64,000 nucleotides of DNA, taken from Methylobacterium terricola. GTDB taxonomy: Bacteria; Pseudomonadota; Alphaproteobacteria; Rhizobiales; Beijerinckiaceae. This document shows positions 8,434 to 17,684 of this stretch, piece by piece (positions within the stretch are counted from its first letter, which is position 1; each line of letters begins with the position of its first letter). A model generated the notes under the pieces. The model was not told where the DNA came from. It was given only the letters and a program-made list of their open reading frames with translations, and did no database searches. The position numbers and the translations under genes were made by a program. The stretch spans positions 124,001-188,000 of the forward strand of contig NZ_VDDA01000009.1 of the NCBI RefSeq assembly GCF_006151805.1, in the 5' to 3' direction.

Positions 8434-9711
8434 CTATAGCCGCGGCCATCCGAGCAGCCGTCCCGGCGCGAACGGCTCCACCGGGACCGCCGGCATTCGC
8501 CCGGTGGCGAGGTCGGCGACGAGCTGACCGGTGATCGGACCGGTCGAGAGGCCGATATGGCCGTGGCCAAAGGCGAAGATCAGGCCGTCATGGCGCGGCG
8601 CGGGACCGATCACCGGCAGGCCGTCGGGGGTCGAGGGGCGCGAGCCGAGCCAGGGCCGGTTGTCGAGCGGCTGGCCGAGGCGCACAGTGCCGGCGGCCTC
8701 GCGGGCCGCCGCCTCGATCTGGCGGTAATCCGGAGCGGCGTGGCGGTCGGCGACCTCGACGCCGGAGAGCACCCGCACCCGCCCCTCGCCCATCGGCGAC
8801 AGGATCGAGGCGGCACCGGTGTCGTAGATCGGCCGGTTCAGGGCCGGGCTGCCGGGCTGAAGCGCGTAGTGGCGGTGGTAGCCGCGCTCGGCCGCAAAGG
8901 CGAAGCGGTAGCCGAGGGGCCGGGCGAGCTCGTGCGCCGCTGCCCCCGTCGCCAGCACCACGTGGCGCGTCCGCACCGTCCCGCCCGGATGGACGACGCG
9001 CCAGACCTCGGCATCCGGCTCCAGGCGGGTCACGGTGGTGCGCAGACTGCGCCCGCCGAGGCCGGCGAACAATTGCTCGCACGCCTCGACGAGCCCTCCC
9101 GGATCGGCGACGGCCCCGGTTTCCGGCAGCAGCATCGCCCGGGCGAAGGGACGGATCAGCGCCGGTTCCAGCGCCTGGATCGCCGGCCCGTCGAGAATGT
9201 CGAACGGCACGCCGTGATGGCTGAGGATCTCGCGCTCCAGGGCCGCCCCCGCGAAGGCGTCCTCGGTGCGGTAGAGCTTCACCCAGCCGCATTCGCGCAG
9301 GAGATGGGGGACGCCGGCCCGCGCGGAGAGGCGCCGGTGCTCGGGGTAGGCGGCACTCGTCAGCGGGGCGAGCGCGGCGGCGGCCCGGCGCCAGGCCGAG
9401 GTGCGGGCGCTCGCCAGGAAATGCGCCGCCCACGGCATCACCCTCAGGAGGTGGAGGTGGCGCAAGCGAAGGCCCGCATCGGCGTTGCGCAGGTAGGCCG
9501 GCAGCTTGCCCCACAGGCCGGGGCCCGCCATGGGCAAGATCGAGCCGCGGCTGACCACCCCGGCATTGCCGTAGGAGGTACGGGCCCGCGCCTCGCCGGG
9601 ATCGCACAGCACCACGTCCCGCCCCCGGTCCTTCAGGGCAATGGCGCAGGACAGGCCCACCATCCCGCCGCCGACCACCACGATGTCGGCCGTCTGTTCG
9701 TCCTGGTGCAT
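8434..9711 (-). CDS. FAD-dependent D-amino acid dehydrogenase-like oxidoreductase (DAO family)
   Basis: Flavoprotein of 425 aa, probably oxidising a D-amino acid or similar secondary amine and passing electrons to the respiratory chain. The N-terminal dinucleotide-binding fold reads DIVVVGGGMVGLSCAIALKD; the C-terminal FAD contact is GHGHIGLSTGPITGQLVADL. The internal YGNAGVVSRGSILPMA resembles the DadA family. The start at ATG 9711 places the Rossmann fold at residue 9. Substrate is not readable from sequence. It is followed on the same strand by nothing coding; the amidohydrolase upstream (9991-11229) may be co-transcribed, although 279 bp separate them. Confidence 0.8.
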   Translation of the reverse strand: MHQDEQTADIVVVGGGMVGLSCAIALKDRGRDVVLCDPGEARARTSYGNAGVVSRGSILPMAGPGLWGKLPAYLRNADAGLRLRHLHLLRVMPWAAHFLASARTSAWRRAAAALAPLTSAAYPEHRRLSARAGVPHLLRECGWVKLYRTEDAFAGAALEREILSHHGVPFDILDGPAIQALEPALIRPFARAMLLPETGAVADPGGLVEACEQLFAGLGGRSLRTTVTRLEPDAEVWRVVHPGGTVRTRHVVLATGAAAHELARPLGYRFAFAAERGYHRHYALQPGSPALNRPIYDTGAASILSPMGEGRVRVLSGVEVADRHAAPDYRQIEAAAREAAGTVRLGQPLDNRPWLGSRPSTPDGLPVIGPAPRHDGLIFAFGHGHIGLSTGPITGQLVADLATGRMPAVPVEPFAPGRLLGWPRL

Positions 9712-9990
9712 CAGTCTTGTCTCATTCGGGTTACGCCGTGCCGTCCGGGGATGCCGACGGGCGCGGGTTCTCTCCTCTCCCCGCGGGCGGGGGCCACCGC
9801 CCCCTTGTCGTTGCCGTGACGAGCCGAGAGCAAGGGTGAGGAGGTCTCGACGGGGGAGATTCCACCGCCCCCCTCGCCCGGCGGGCTCGCTGCCGACCCG
9901 GCAGGGGGTCGGCCGCCCTCTCGCCACCGTGGGAAGAGGAGAAACCCGCGCCCGTCCACACGATGGAAACGTCTTCCGAGAATCCTGTGA
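9712..9990. other. Intergenic region with degenerate GC-rich inverted repeats
   Basis: No gene is visible in these 279 bp. The part 9775-9935 is full of C- and G-runs such as CTCTCCCCGCGGGCGGGGG and GGGTGAGGAGG, resembling the 'CCCTCTCCC...GAGAGGG' intergenic repeat that is much better preserved at 23536-23681. I treat it as a decayed copy of that family. Confidence 0.4.
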
Positions 9991-11229
9991 TCAGGGTGCC
10001 AGCCCCGCCAGATCCCGCACCGCGCCGAGCAGCACCCGGGTCGCGGCGTCGGCATCCTCCAGGGTGATCGATTCCGCCGGGTTGTGGCTGATGCCGCCGC
10101 GGCAGCGCACGAACAGCATCGCCGAGGGGCCGAGCGCCGCCATCGCCACCGCGTCGTGGGTGGCGCCCGAGGGCAGCAGCAGGGGCGCGTGGCCGAGCCG
10201 TCGCGCCGCCCGGTCGAGGGCCGTCCGCAGGCCCGGATCGAGGGCGACCGCCGGGTTGTCCATGTAGGTCTCGGCGGTGAAGCTGACCCCGCGCCGCTGC
10301 GCGATCGCCCGGCACTCGGCCTGGATCGCGGCGAACAGGGCATTGCGGTCCGCATCCTCCGGGGCGCGCAGGTCGAGGCTGAAATCGACCCGGCCGGCGA
10401 TCACGTTGACCGCACCCGGCACCACGGCGAGCGCGCCCACCGTCGCGACCGCGCCCGCCGCGCCCTCGCCCAGGCGCTCGACCGCCAGCGCCATCTCGGC
10501 CGCCGCCGCCAGCGCGTCCCGGCGCATCCCCATCGGCACGGTACCGGCGTGGTTGGCCTCGCCCGTCACGGTGCAGCGCCCCCGGGTGAGCCCGACGATG
10601 CCCGAGACGACGCCGACCGGCTGCACGGCCGCTTCGAGGGCCGGCCCCTGCTCGATATGGACCTCGAGGTAGCCGGCGATCTCGCCCGGGCGGCGGGCCA
10701 GCGCCGGGATCCCGTCCGGATCGCCCCCGAAGGCGAGAAGCGCCTCGCGCAAGGAGGTCCCGGCGGCGTCGCGACCCTCCAGCCACTCGGGCCTGTACTG
10801 CCCGGCCCAGGCCTTCGAGGTCGAGAGCGAGGTCGGGAAGCGCACGTTCTCCTCGTCGCCGAAGGCCACCACCTCGAGGGCGAAGGGCAGGGACACGCCG
10901 CGCAGCTCCTCGGCGACGACGAGGCCGGCCGCCACCCCGAGCGGGCCGTCGTAGCGCCCGGCATCGACCACGCTGTCGATGTGCGAGCCGAGCACCAGGG
11001 CCGGCAGGCCGGGCTCACGCCCCTCGATCCGCCCGACCACGCTGCCGGCGGCGTCGATCCGCGCCGCCATCCCGGCCGCCCGCATCAGGCCGAGCACCGC
11101 CTCGGCCGTCGCCCGGTGGGCCGGAGACAGGTAGAGCCGGGTCAGCCGGCCGGGCTCGTCGGTGTGGCGGGCGAGGTCGTCGATCAGCGCCATCACGCGG
11201 GCGCCGAGGCGGGGATTGGTCTCGGTCAT
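9991..11229 (-). CDS. M20-family amidohydrolase (N-carbamoyl-L-amino acid hydrolase / allantoate amidohydrolase type)
   Basis: Metal-dependent hydrolase of 412 aa that cleaves a carbamoyl or ureido C-N bond. Visible metal-binding and catalytic signatures in order: GSHIDSVVDAGRYDGPLG (His and Asp ligands), FGDEENVRFPTS (general base/Glu ligand region), EVHIEQGP (His ligand) and a C-terminal SHNPAESI (His ligand). The dimerisation (lid) domain lies roughly between residues 210 and 325. Start ATG 11229 places LGARVMALIDDLA at the N-terminus as in the family. Substrate (N-carbamoyl amino acid, allantoate or ureidoglycine) cannot be fixed; no purine-catabolism genes are nearby. Confidence 0.82.
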   Translation of the reverse strand: MTETNPRLGARVMALIDDLARHTDEPGRLTRLYLSPAHRATAEAVLGLMRAAGMAARIDAAGSVVGRIEGREPGLPALVLGSHIDSVVDAGRYDGPLGVAAGLVVAEELRGVSLPFALEVVAFGDEENVRFPTSLSTSKAWAGQYRPEWLEGRDAAGTSLREALLAFGGDPDGIPALARRPGEIAGYLEVHIEQGPALEAAVQPVGVVSGIVGLTRGRCTVTGEANHAGTVPMGMRRDALAAAAEMALAVERLGEGAAGAVATVGALAVVPGAVNVIAGRVDFSLDLRAPEDADRNALFAAIQAECRAIAQRRGVSFTAETYMDNPAVALDPGLRTALDRAARRLGHAPLLLPSGATHDAVAMAALGPSAMLFVRCRGGISHNPAESITLEDADAATRVLLGAVRDLAGLAP

Positions 11230-11328
11230 GGCAGTCCAGCGACCCTGCGGGCTCTTCGGACGGGCGATATGCAGGGTCGGTGCCGGTCGGGGCAACCGGG
11301 TTGCGGCGCATGCCGCCGCCCCGTCAGG

Positions 11329-12612
11329 TCAGGGCTTCGCGTGCCACGGCCCGTCGAGCGGCGCCAACGCGTCCCGAGCCGCGGCGCGCGGGCGACGGCG
11401 GTCCCGCTCGCGGGCGAAGCCGGACAGGCGGCGGGCGAGGCCGGGGAGGTCAGGCCTGAGGTCAAGCCTCTTGGCGCTCCCGTCGCCGAACAACGCCGCA
11501 TCGAGGGCGGTCAGCCGCGAAGCGAGGCCCGGATCGGCGCGCCATGCCGCGGCGAGGCCCGGGTCTCGACGGGCCGCCTCCGCCAGGGCGGCGTGGAACC
11601 CGGCCGCGTCGCGGCGCCGGGCCGCCCGGGCGATCGCCCGCAGGGCCGGCGCGGCCGGCCTCTCCCGGCGGCGCAAGGCGCCCCAGGCCCCGAGGCCGAG
11701 GCCGAAGGCGGCGAGACCCGCGAGCAACGCCCGCCAGGGCGAGATCGGCGGCGGCGGGGGCGCCGCGTCGGCAGGCTTCGCGGCGCGGCCGCCGATGATG
11801 CGGGCCGGGATCTCAGCCTCGCGCATCACCCGCGCCCTGGTGTCGAACCATGGGATCGAGATCGCCGACAGGGTGACCGGCTCGGGCACGCCGGGGCGCA
11901 CGTCCCAGCGATAGGTGACGCTGGCCACCGGCCCCGCGGGGGTGATGCGGGTCTGGCGCTCCACCGGCCCGGCGAAGGTGAGGACCCCGCGGGTACGCAG
12001 CACCGGCCGCGGCGGCAGGGCGTCGGCGGTGACGCCGCGCACGTCCAGCGTCACGGTGCGCCGGGCCGGCTCGCCGAGCCTCAATCCCTCGGGCTCGGGC
12101 TCCCACTGGTCGGTCACCGTCACGTCCTGCGCCGCCAGCCACCACGGCTCCGGCGCGTCCGGTCCGCCCGGTCCCTGCCAGGCCGCGACCGCCAGCGGCA
12201 GGGGCGGGGAGCGCACCTCGACCACCCGGCGCTCGCCGCCGTCGACGAGGGTCAGGCGGTGCACGAACGGATCGATGACGAAGCGGCCGGGCCCTTGCGG
12301 GAACACCGCCACGGTGCGCTCGAAGCCGCGCGCCTCCTGGCCCTGGATCGTGACGCGGGACCAGTGGTCGCGGCCGAGCTGGGTCCAGCCGAAATGCGGC
12401 AGGCTCGGCTGGCGCAGCTCCTCGAGGGCGATCTGCGCCCGGTAGGTGCCGCGGATGCGCAGCAGCACCATCTCGCGCGGATAGGGCGTGGCGTTGCCGG
12501 GCACCTCGGCGGTGACGGTCAGGCTGAGGTCGCCATCCTCCAGGGCGAAGGCCGGGGACGCGGCGAGCGCCAGCGCGACGAGACATCCTCCCATCATGGG
12601 CTGCCTCACCAT
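11329..12612 (-). CDS. batD: BatD-like secreted/membrane protein
   Basis: Last gene of the moxR-bat operon, 427 aa. A signal peptide is seen at residues about 5-25 (GCLVALALAASPAFALE), then beta-rich extracytoplasmic repeats of the oxygen-tolerance BatD type, a Pro-rich linker, one membrane segment (PWRALLAGLAAFGLGLGAWG) near residue 290, and a cytoplasmic helical tail. Family knowledge: Bat proteins with MoxR chaperones act on periplasmic or membrane protein maturation under stress. ATG 12612 overlaps the upstream TPR gene by 7 bp. The sequence is divergent from well-studied BatD, so the name rests partly on context. Confidence 0.72.
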   Translation of the reverse strand: MVRQPMMGGCLVALALAASPAFALEDGDLSLTVTAEVPGNATPYPREMVLLRIRGTYRAQIALEELRQPSLPHFGWTQLGRDHWSRVTIQGQEARGFERTVAVFPQGPGRFVIDPFVHRLTLVDGGERRVVEVRSPPLPLAVAAWQGPGGPDAPEPWWLAAQDVTVTDQWEPEPEGLRLGEPARRTVTLDVRGVTADALPPRPVLRTRGVLTFAGPVERQTRITPAGPVASVTYRWDVRPGVPEPVTLSAISIPWFDTRARVMREAEIPARIIGGRAAKPADAAPPPPPISPWRALLAGLAAFGLGLGAWGALRRRERPAAPALRAIARAARRRDAAGFHAALAEAARRDPGLAAAWRADPGLASRLTALDAALFGDGSAKRLDLRPDLPGLARRLSGFARERDRRRPRAAARDALAPLDGPWHAKP

Positions 12613-13427
12613 GGGTTGCTCCCGGGCTGCACGGCGGTGCCGGCCTCGCGCCGGCGGGTCTGCTCGGCGAGGATCCGCAGGCGGACGAAGCGGCCGGGAT
12701 CGTCGGTCAGGGTGGCGAGCCAGTGCCGGTCGGGGCGGACTTCCCGCGCCTCGAAGCTCTTCGAGACCCGGCGGACCTCGCGCTCGACCACCTCGGACAC
12801 GCTGGCATTGCCGCCGCCCCGGCGCCCGCCACCCTCGGCGTCGCTCGCCGAGCCGCGGGCCTGGCCGCGGCCGGGATCGACCGAACGCTGCTCGGCCCGG
12901 CCGGTGCGGGCGGCCTTGGAATTGCCGGGCGAATCGGCGGCCGAGGAGGCCTCGCGGTGGCCGGCCAGGCCCTCGCCGCTGGAGGCGGTGCCGGGATCGT
13001 CGGCATCCGATTCGGTCTTGGTGGCGTAGCGGGTGGCAGCGTCGGCCTGGGCGTTGGCCTGGCCGGCGGTGCGGCCGCCAGGGGCGTCCGGCGTGTCGAG
13101 GAGGCGGGCGATCAACTCGCGGTTGGCCCTGGCGTCCTCGTCCGACGGGTCGCGGGCGAGGGCCGCCTCGTAAGCCGCGAGCGCCCCCTTGAGGTCGCCG
13201 GCGAGGGCCAGCGCGTTGCCGCGGTTGTAGGGAGATTTCGAGAAGGCGTGCGCGGCGTCCGCGTAGCGGCCCGCCGTGTAGAGGGCGGTGCCGCGCCAGT
13301 CCGGATCGTCGCTGATGCGCGCGGCCAGCCCCGGCAGCCCGGCGCCGAGCAGCAGGCGGGCAAACGCCGCGGGCTCGACGGCGAGCCCCGCCAGGACGAT
13401 CGCACCGGCGGCGAGGAGGATCCGCAT
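12606..13427 (-). CDS. TPR-containing BatC/BatE-like protein
   Basis: 273 aa. An N-terminal hydrophobic helix (LLAAGAIVLAGLAVEPAAF) is followed by a TPR-like region (WRGTALYTAGRYADAAHAFS; YNRGNALALAGDLKGALAAY) and then a low-complexity Gly/Ser/Ala tail with a basic C-terminus. The TPR arrangement and the position between the second von Willebrand factor A gene and batD match batC. Start ATG 13427 shares one base with the batB stop (TGATG); the 3' end overlaps batD by 7 bp, so the genes are translationally coupled. Confidence 0.75.
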   Translation of the reverse strand: MRILLAAGAIVLAGLAVEPAAFARLLLGAGLPGLAARISDDPDWRGTALYTAGRYADAAHAFSKSPYNRGNALALAGDLKGALAAYEAALARDPSDEDARANRELIARLLDTPDAPGGRTAGQANAQADAATRYATKTESDADDPGTASSGEGLAGHREASSAADSPGNSKAARTGRAEQRSVDPGRGQARGSASDAEGGGRRGGGNASVSEVVEREVRRVSKSFEAREVRPDRHWLATLTDDPGRFVRLRILAEQTRRREAGTAVQPGSNPW

Positions 13428-14350
13428 CAGGCGCTCCGCCGGAACAGGAGCAGGACCGGGACGAGCGCGAGGCCGGCGAGGAAGCGGCCGAGATCCTGCC
13501 AGGCCAGCACCGCGTACCCCCCCTCCGCGAGGTGGCGGGCGACGCTCTCCGACACGGCCGCGACGACCGCGGCCGGGGCGTCGAGGCTGCCGGCCGCGCC
13601 GCCGCCGAGAGTCGCGAGGCGCGCGAGGCCGGTGCCGTCCGGCCGGGCTGCATCGGGCGGCAGGGCGGTGCCCGCCGGGACCAGGATCGTGTGCAGCCGA
13701 TGGCCGTCGCTCCGAAGGGCCGCCGCCTCGCGCGACGCGGCCTCGTCGAGGCCGCCGCCATCGGTCACCAGCACCACATCGCCGGTCACGATGGCGCCCT
13801 CCGCGAGGGTGCGGCGGGCGAGCGCCAGGGCCCGGGCCGGATGGCTGCCGCGGTCGGGCACGGTGGTGCCGTCGAGGGCGAACAGGATCGTGCCGAGGCT
13901 GTCGCGGTCGGTGGTCGGGGTTGCCGCGAGATAGGCGTCGCCGGCATAGGCGATGACGGCCACGGCCTTGGTGCCGGCGGCCTCGGCCAGCCCTTGCGCC
14001 AGGGACCGGGCCTCGCCGAGGCGCCCCCCTTCGGCGACCGAGCGCGACAGGTCGAGGGCGAGGATCGTCGCGTCGAGGTTGCGGAAGCCCGCGGTGTCGC
14101 GGCGCTCCACGGCCGGCCCGGCGAGGCCGAGGGCGAGGAGAGCGCCGGCGAGCACCAGCAGCCATTGCCCGCCGCTCCGCCCCGGCCGCACCGCCCCGCG
14201 GGCCCGGAGCGCCGCCATCAGGTGCGGCTCGACCGCCCGGACCCAATCGCCGAGCGGCGCCGAACGGTGGGCGGCGCGCCAGGCGAGCAGCCCGAGGACC
14301 GGCAGGGCGAGGAGCCACCAGGGGCGCAGGAGGGTGAAGGCCTCGGTCAT
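13427..14350 (-). CDS. batB: von Willebrand factor A domain protein, BatB-like
   Basis: 307-aa membrane protein: N-terminal TM helix (WWLLALPVLGLLAW), a second hydrophobic segment (WLLVLAGALLALGLAGP), the vWA domain (about 90-270) with MIDAS residues DLSRS and the later VLVTDGGG, and a C-terminal TM (FLAGLALVPVLLLF). The vWA face is expected in the periplasm or cytoplasmic side, depending on helix count. Start ATG 14350 overlaps the batA stop as ATGA. It pairs with batA, as in bat operons generally. Confidence 0.8.
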   Translation of the reverse strand: MTEAFTLLRPWWLLALPVLGLLAWRAAHRSAPLGDWVRAVEPHLMAALRARGAVRPGRSGGQWLLVLAGALLALGLAGPAVERRDTAGFRNLDATILALDLSRSVAEGGRLGEARSLAQGLAEAAGTKAVAVIAYAGDAYLAATPTTDRDSLGTILFALDGTTVPDRGSHPARALALARRTLAEGAIVTGDVVLVTDGGGLDEAASREAAALRSDGHRLHTILVPAGTALPPDAARPDGTGLARLATLGGGAAGSLDAPAAVVAAVSESVARHLAEGGYAVLAWQDLGRFLAGLALVPVLLLFRRSA

Positions 14351-15315
14351 GCCGCCCGCCGGGTCAGCAGGAGCACGAGGCCGGAGAGCAGCGCCAGCCC
14401 GCCCGGCCACGGCCAGAGATCGCGCCGCAGCGGCACCGGCGGGGCGCGGTCGCGGCCGCCTTCCAGCGCATCGATGCTGTCGGCGACCCCGGCGAGGTCG
14501 TCGGTGGTGCGCACGCGGAAGAACCGGCCGCCGCTCGTCGCCGCGACGTCGCGAAGAGCCTCGGAATCGACCACGTCCTGCTCGCCATTCGCGTCGGCGA
14601 GGTCCCGGGGACCGAGCGCGATGGTGTGGACGCGAATGCCGAGGTCGCGGGCCAGCACCGCGACGTCCCGCGGCGCGGTCTGGCCGGCATTGTTGGCGCC
14701 GTCGGAGAGCAGCACCACCACCTTGGACGGGCCGGGGAGCGCGTCGAGGCGCTTCAGGGCGAGGCCGAGCCCGTCGCCGATGCCGGTCGAGCGGCCGACG
14801 AGGCCGATCTGCGCCTCCTCCAGGGCCCGGGCGACGGCTTGCGTGTCGAAGGAGGGCGCCGCCGCCACGTCGGCCTGGTCGGCGAAGATGACGAGGCCGA
14901 TCCGGTCGCCGGCGCGGCGGCGGATGAAGTCGGCACCGACGCGCTTGACCGCGGCGAGCCGCGAGGAGTTGCGCCCGTCGAGCGAGAAGTCGATCCGCTC
15001 CATGCTGCCCGAGAGATCGAGGGCCAGCACGATGTCCCGCCCGGAGGCCGGCAGCGCCGCACCCGGCAGGACCAGCCGCGGGCCGGCGAGCGCCGCCACC
15101 AGGGCGACCCAGACGAGCCAGGTCAGGGCGGCGCGGCCCCGGGTCCCGAGGTTGAGCGGCCCGCCGCGGTCGAGCCCGGCGACGAGCGAGGCGGGCACCG
15201 TCAGGGCGCCGCTGGTGCCCGGGCGCGGCGGCAGCAGCCGGGCGGCGAGGAGCGGCAGCGGCAGGAGCAGGCCGGCGAGCGGTGCCGCGAAATCGAGGGA
15301 GGCAAGGCCGGCCAT
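14347..15315 (-). CDS. batA: von Willebrand factor A domain protein, BatA-like
   Basis: 322-aa membrane protein with two N-terminal TM segments (LAGLLLPLPLLAARLLPP; LTWLVWVALVAALAGP), then a vWA domain with an intact MIDAS (LALDLSGSM, later Thr/Ser of GRSTGIGDG and VVVLLSDGANN), and a C-terminal TM (GGLALLSGLVLLLT). The intact DxSxS contrasts with BatB's slightly altered loop. ATG 15315 is chosen; a TTG at 15324 overlapping the previous stop is possible. It is a member of the seven-gene operon running 17684 to 11329. Confidence 0.83.
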   Translation of the reverse strand: MAGLASLDFAAPLAGLLLPLPLLAARLLPPRPGTSGALTVPASLVAGLDRGGPLNLGTRGRAALTWLVWVALVAALAGPRLVLPGAALPASGRDIVLALDLSGSMERIDFSLDGRNSSRLAAVKRVGADFIRRRAGDRIGLVIFADQADVAAAPSFDTQAVARALEEAQIGLVGRSTGIGDGLGLALKRLDALPGPSKVVVLLSDGANNAGQTAPRDVAVLARDLGIRVHTIALGPRDLADANGEQDVVDSEALRDVAATSGGRFFRVRTTDDLAGVADSIDALEGGRDRAPPVPLRRDLWPWPGGLALLSGLVLLLTRRAA

Positions 15316-15320
15316 CGCCG

Positions 15321-15746
15321 TCAAGCCCGCAGCCGCGCGACGAGGCGGGCGAGCCCGGCTTCCGCCGCGGCGAGGTCCGGCGCCGGGCCCGGGGCGTAGA
15401 GGTGCTCGGTCAGCGTCCGGCCGGGGCCGGTGCGGAAGAAATCGGTGCCGAGGCGCGCGTCGAGCCCTGCCGCCCCCTCGACCCCGAGGCTGCGGGCGAG
15501 GCGCCGGCTCAGGCGTGCGAGGGCGACCTGCCGCTCGCCCGGCGGCAGGTCGCGGGCGGCGGCGAGCTCGGCGAGGGCCGCGCGGCGGATCGGCCGGCCG
15601 CGCCAGCGCGGCAGCAGCCAGGCCGCGAGGGCGGCGAGCGCCAGGCCGGCGCCGATCGCCGCCAGCATGTCGAGCCGGACCAGCCCCGGATCGGGTGGGG
15701 CGTGCAGCCCGCGAAGCCCGGCGAGCGCCTCGTCACAGCACGGCAT
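15321..15746 (-). CDS. DUF4381-type small membrane protein
   Basis: 141 aa with one TM helix (MLAAIGAGLALAALAAWLLP) near residues 27-46 and a helical cytoplasmic domain. DUF4381 proteins sit between the DUF58 gene and the vWA genes in bat operons, exactly as here. Its start overlaps the DUF58 gene by 14 bp. Function is not known; probably a membrane component of the MoxR/vWA complex. Confidence 0.72.
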   Translation of the reverse strand: MPCCDEALAGLRGLHAPPDPGLVRLDMLAAIGAGLALAALAAWLLPRWRGRPIRRAALAELAAARDLPPGERQVALARLSRRLARSLGVEGAAGLDARLGTDFFRTGPGRTLTEHLYAPGPAPDLAAAEAGLARLVARLRA

Positions 15747-16659
15747 CGAGCCGCTCCATCAAGGGGGCGAAGCCCTCCGGCCCGGTCTCGGCATCGAGGC
15801 GCACCACCGTGACGCCGAGGCGGGACAGGCCCGCGACCCGCTCCTCCGGCGCCGGCCGCCTCGGCCCGGTCCGCGCGGTGCCGCGCCGCCCGTCCGGCGT
15901 GACGTAGGGGTAGAGGCCAGGCGGGGCCGCCCGCTCGAAGGCGTCGCTCACCAGGATCAGGCTTATCGACATCCGCTCCGCGAGCACCGCCAGGGTCTCG
16001 GGGAATCCGTCGCCCGGGGCGTCGAGGGCGCTCGCCACGACCAGATGCCCGCCCGCCGGCAGCAAGGCGCGGGCCCGCTCCAGGGCCGGTCCCAAGGGAG
16101 GATCGGCTTGCGCGGCGGCCGTCAGCGCCGCGTCGTGCGCCCGGGCGAGACCCTGGCAGAGAGCCGCCATGCCGCGCCCGCCGCTCCTCGGCGGCAGCAG
16201 CACCGGCTCGGGGCCGGCAGCGCACAGGCCGATCCGGCCGCCATCGCCGGCGATGCGCCAGCCGAGCAGCGCCAGCGCCTCGGCGGCCGCGACCGAGCGC
16301 AAGGAGCGGCGGGTGCCGACCAGCATCGAGGGTCGGAAATCGGCGAGCAGCACCACGGCGCGGTCGCGCTCCTCGTGGTGGGTGCGGACGTGGAGCGTGC
16401 CGGTGCGGGCAGTGGCGTTGCGGTCGACGTGGCGCACGTCGTCGCCCTCGGCCCAGAGGCGCACGTCGTCGGGCTCGCTGCCGCGCCCGCGCCGCCGGGT
16501 GACGATGCCGCCGGGCAGCCCCGAGCGGGCCCGGTTCGTCGCCCCGGCGCCGCGGCGGGCGAGGTGGCGCAGGCCCATCAGCGCGCCGGCCTCGACGGCG
16601 ATGCCGGGGCCCTCGAGCGGATCCGCGCCGGGACGGGGCCGTGATGCGGTCGGGAGCAT
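15733..16659 (-). CDS. DUF58 domain protein
   Basis: 308-aa DUF58 protein, usual partner of MoxR ATPases. The signature segment reads RRGRGSEPDDVRLWAEGDD followed by VRHVDRNATARTG. The C-terminal half resembles a vWA fold (VVLLADFRPSML, then HLVVASALDAPGDG). It lacks the N-terminal membrane helices found in some DUF58 proteins, so it is probably cytosolic. It starts 2 bp after the moxR stop and overlaps the next gene. Confidence 0.85.
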   Translation of the reverse strand: MLPTASRPRPGADPLEGPGIAVEAGALMGLRHLARRGAGATNRARSGLPGGIVTRRRGRGSEPDDVRLWAEGDDVRHVDRNATARTGTLHVRTHHEERDRAVVLLADFRPSMLVGTRRSLRSVAAAEALALLGWRIAGDGGRIGLCAAGPEPVLLPPRSGGRGMAALCQGLARAHDAALTAAAQADPPLGPALERARALLPAGGHLVVASALDAPGDGFPETLAVLAERMSISLILVSDAFERAAPPGLYPYVTPDGRRGTARTGPRRPAPEERVAGLSRLGVTVVRLDAETGPEGFAPLMERLDAVL

Positions 16660-16661
16660 GG

Positions 16662-17684
16662 TCAGAGCGGCCGCACCCGGTCGAGCAGGCCGGCCACCAG
16701 GGCGCGGGCGGTCTGCCCCTCGGCGGCGGCGCGCCAGGTGAGCGCAAGGCGGTGGGCGAGCGCGTCGCCGGCGAGCGCCACGATGTCGTCCGGCACGACG
16801 TGGTCGCGCCCGTGCAGGTAGGCCCGGGCCTTGCCGGCGAGCATCAGCGCCAGGGTGCCGCGGGGCGAGACCGGGTGCTCGATGGCACCGCGCAGGTCGG
16901 CCGCCGCCGGACCGCCGCGCGTGGCGGCGACGAGCCGGACCAGAAAATCCTTGAGGGCCGGCGAGACGTGGGTCTTGAGCGCGGCCGTGCGGGCGGCGCG
17001 CAGTTCCTCGGCGGTGAGGCGCACCGGCATCGGCGCGGCCTCCTCGTTCATCTCGCCCTCGACGAGGTCGAGGATGCGGCGCTCCGAAGCCTCGTCCGGC
17101 ATCTCAACCACGACGTGGAGCAGGAACCGGTCGAGCTGCGCCTCCGGCAGCGGGAAGGTGCCGGCATGCTCGATCGGGTTCTGGGTCGCCACCACCATGA
17201 ACGGATCGGGCAGGGGGTGGGTGGTGCCCGCCACCGTGACCTGCCGCTCGGCCATCGCCTCGAGGAGCGCCGATTGCACCTTGGGCGGCGCGCGGTTGAC
17301 CTCGTCGACCAGCACCAGGGAGTGGAACAGCGGGCCTGCCAGGAACTCGAACCGGCCGCCATCGGGCCGCCAGACCGTCGTGCCGGTGAGGTCGGCGGGC
17401 ATCAGGTCGGGGGTGCACTGGATGCGGGCAAAGCCGGTGTGGAGCCCGTCGGCGAGGCGCTTGACCGCCCGGGTCTTGGCGAGACCCGGCGCGCCCTCGA
17501 TCAACAGATGGCCGCCGGTGAGGAGCCCGATCAGCAGCCGCTCGACCAGGCCGGACGCGCCGATCAGGCCTGCCTCCAGGCCGGTCCGCAGGGCATGAAG
17601 CCGCGCGCGCACCGGATCGTCGGACGCCAGGGGGTCGGCTCCCACGATGCTCCGCATCGCGGCCTGCTCAGCGCCTCGCGCCAT
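16662..17684 (-). CDS. moxR: MoxR-family AAA+ ATPase
   Basis: AAA+ chaperone-like ATPase of 340 aa, first gene of the bat operon. Walker A GAPGLAKT, Walker B LVLVDEVNRAPPK, sensor-1 ATQNPIEHAGTFPLPEAQLDRF and a C-terminal lid with sensor-2 VSPRGTLALM. Family role: remodels or inserts cofactors into client proteins together with vWA partners. In methylotrophs one MoxR clade serves methanol dehydrogenase, but no mxa genes are present here, so the bat context is the better guide. Start ATG 17684 has GGGGAGA upstream; ATG 17657 and an extension to 17762 are possible. Confidence 0.88.
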   Translation of the reverse strand: MARGAEQAAMRSIVGADPLASDDPVRARLHALRTGLEAGLIGASGLVERLLIGLLTGGHLLIEGAPGLAKTRAVKRLADGLHTGFARIQCTPDLMPADLTGTTVWRPDGGRFEFLAGPLFHSLVLVDEVNRAPPKVQSALLEAMAERQVTVAGTTHPLPDPFMVVATQNPIEHAGTFPLPEAQLDRFLLHVVVEMPDEASERRILDLVEGEMNEEAAPMPVRLTAEELRAARTAALKTHVSPALKDFLVRLVAATRGGPAAADLRGAIEHPVSPRGTLALMLAGKARAYLHGRDHVVPDDIVALAGDALAHRLALTWRAAAEGQTARALVAGLLDRVRPL

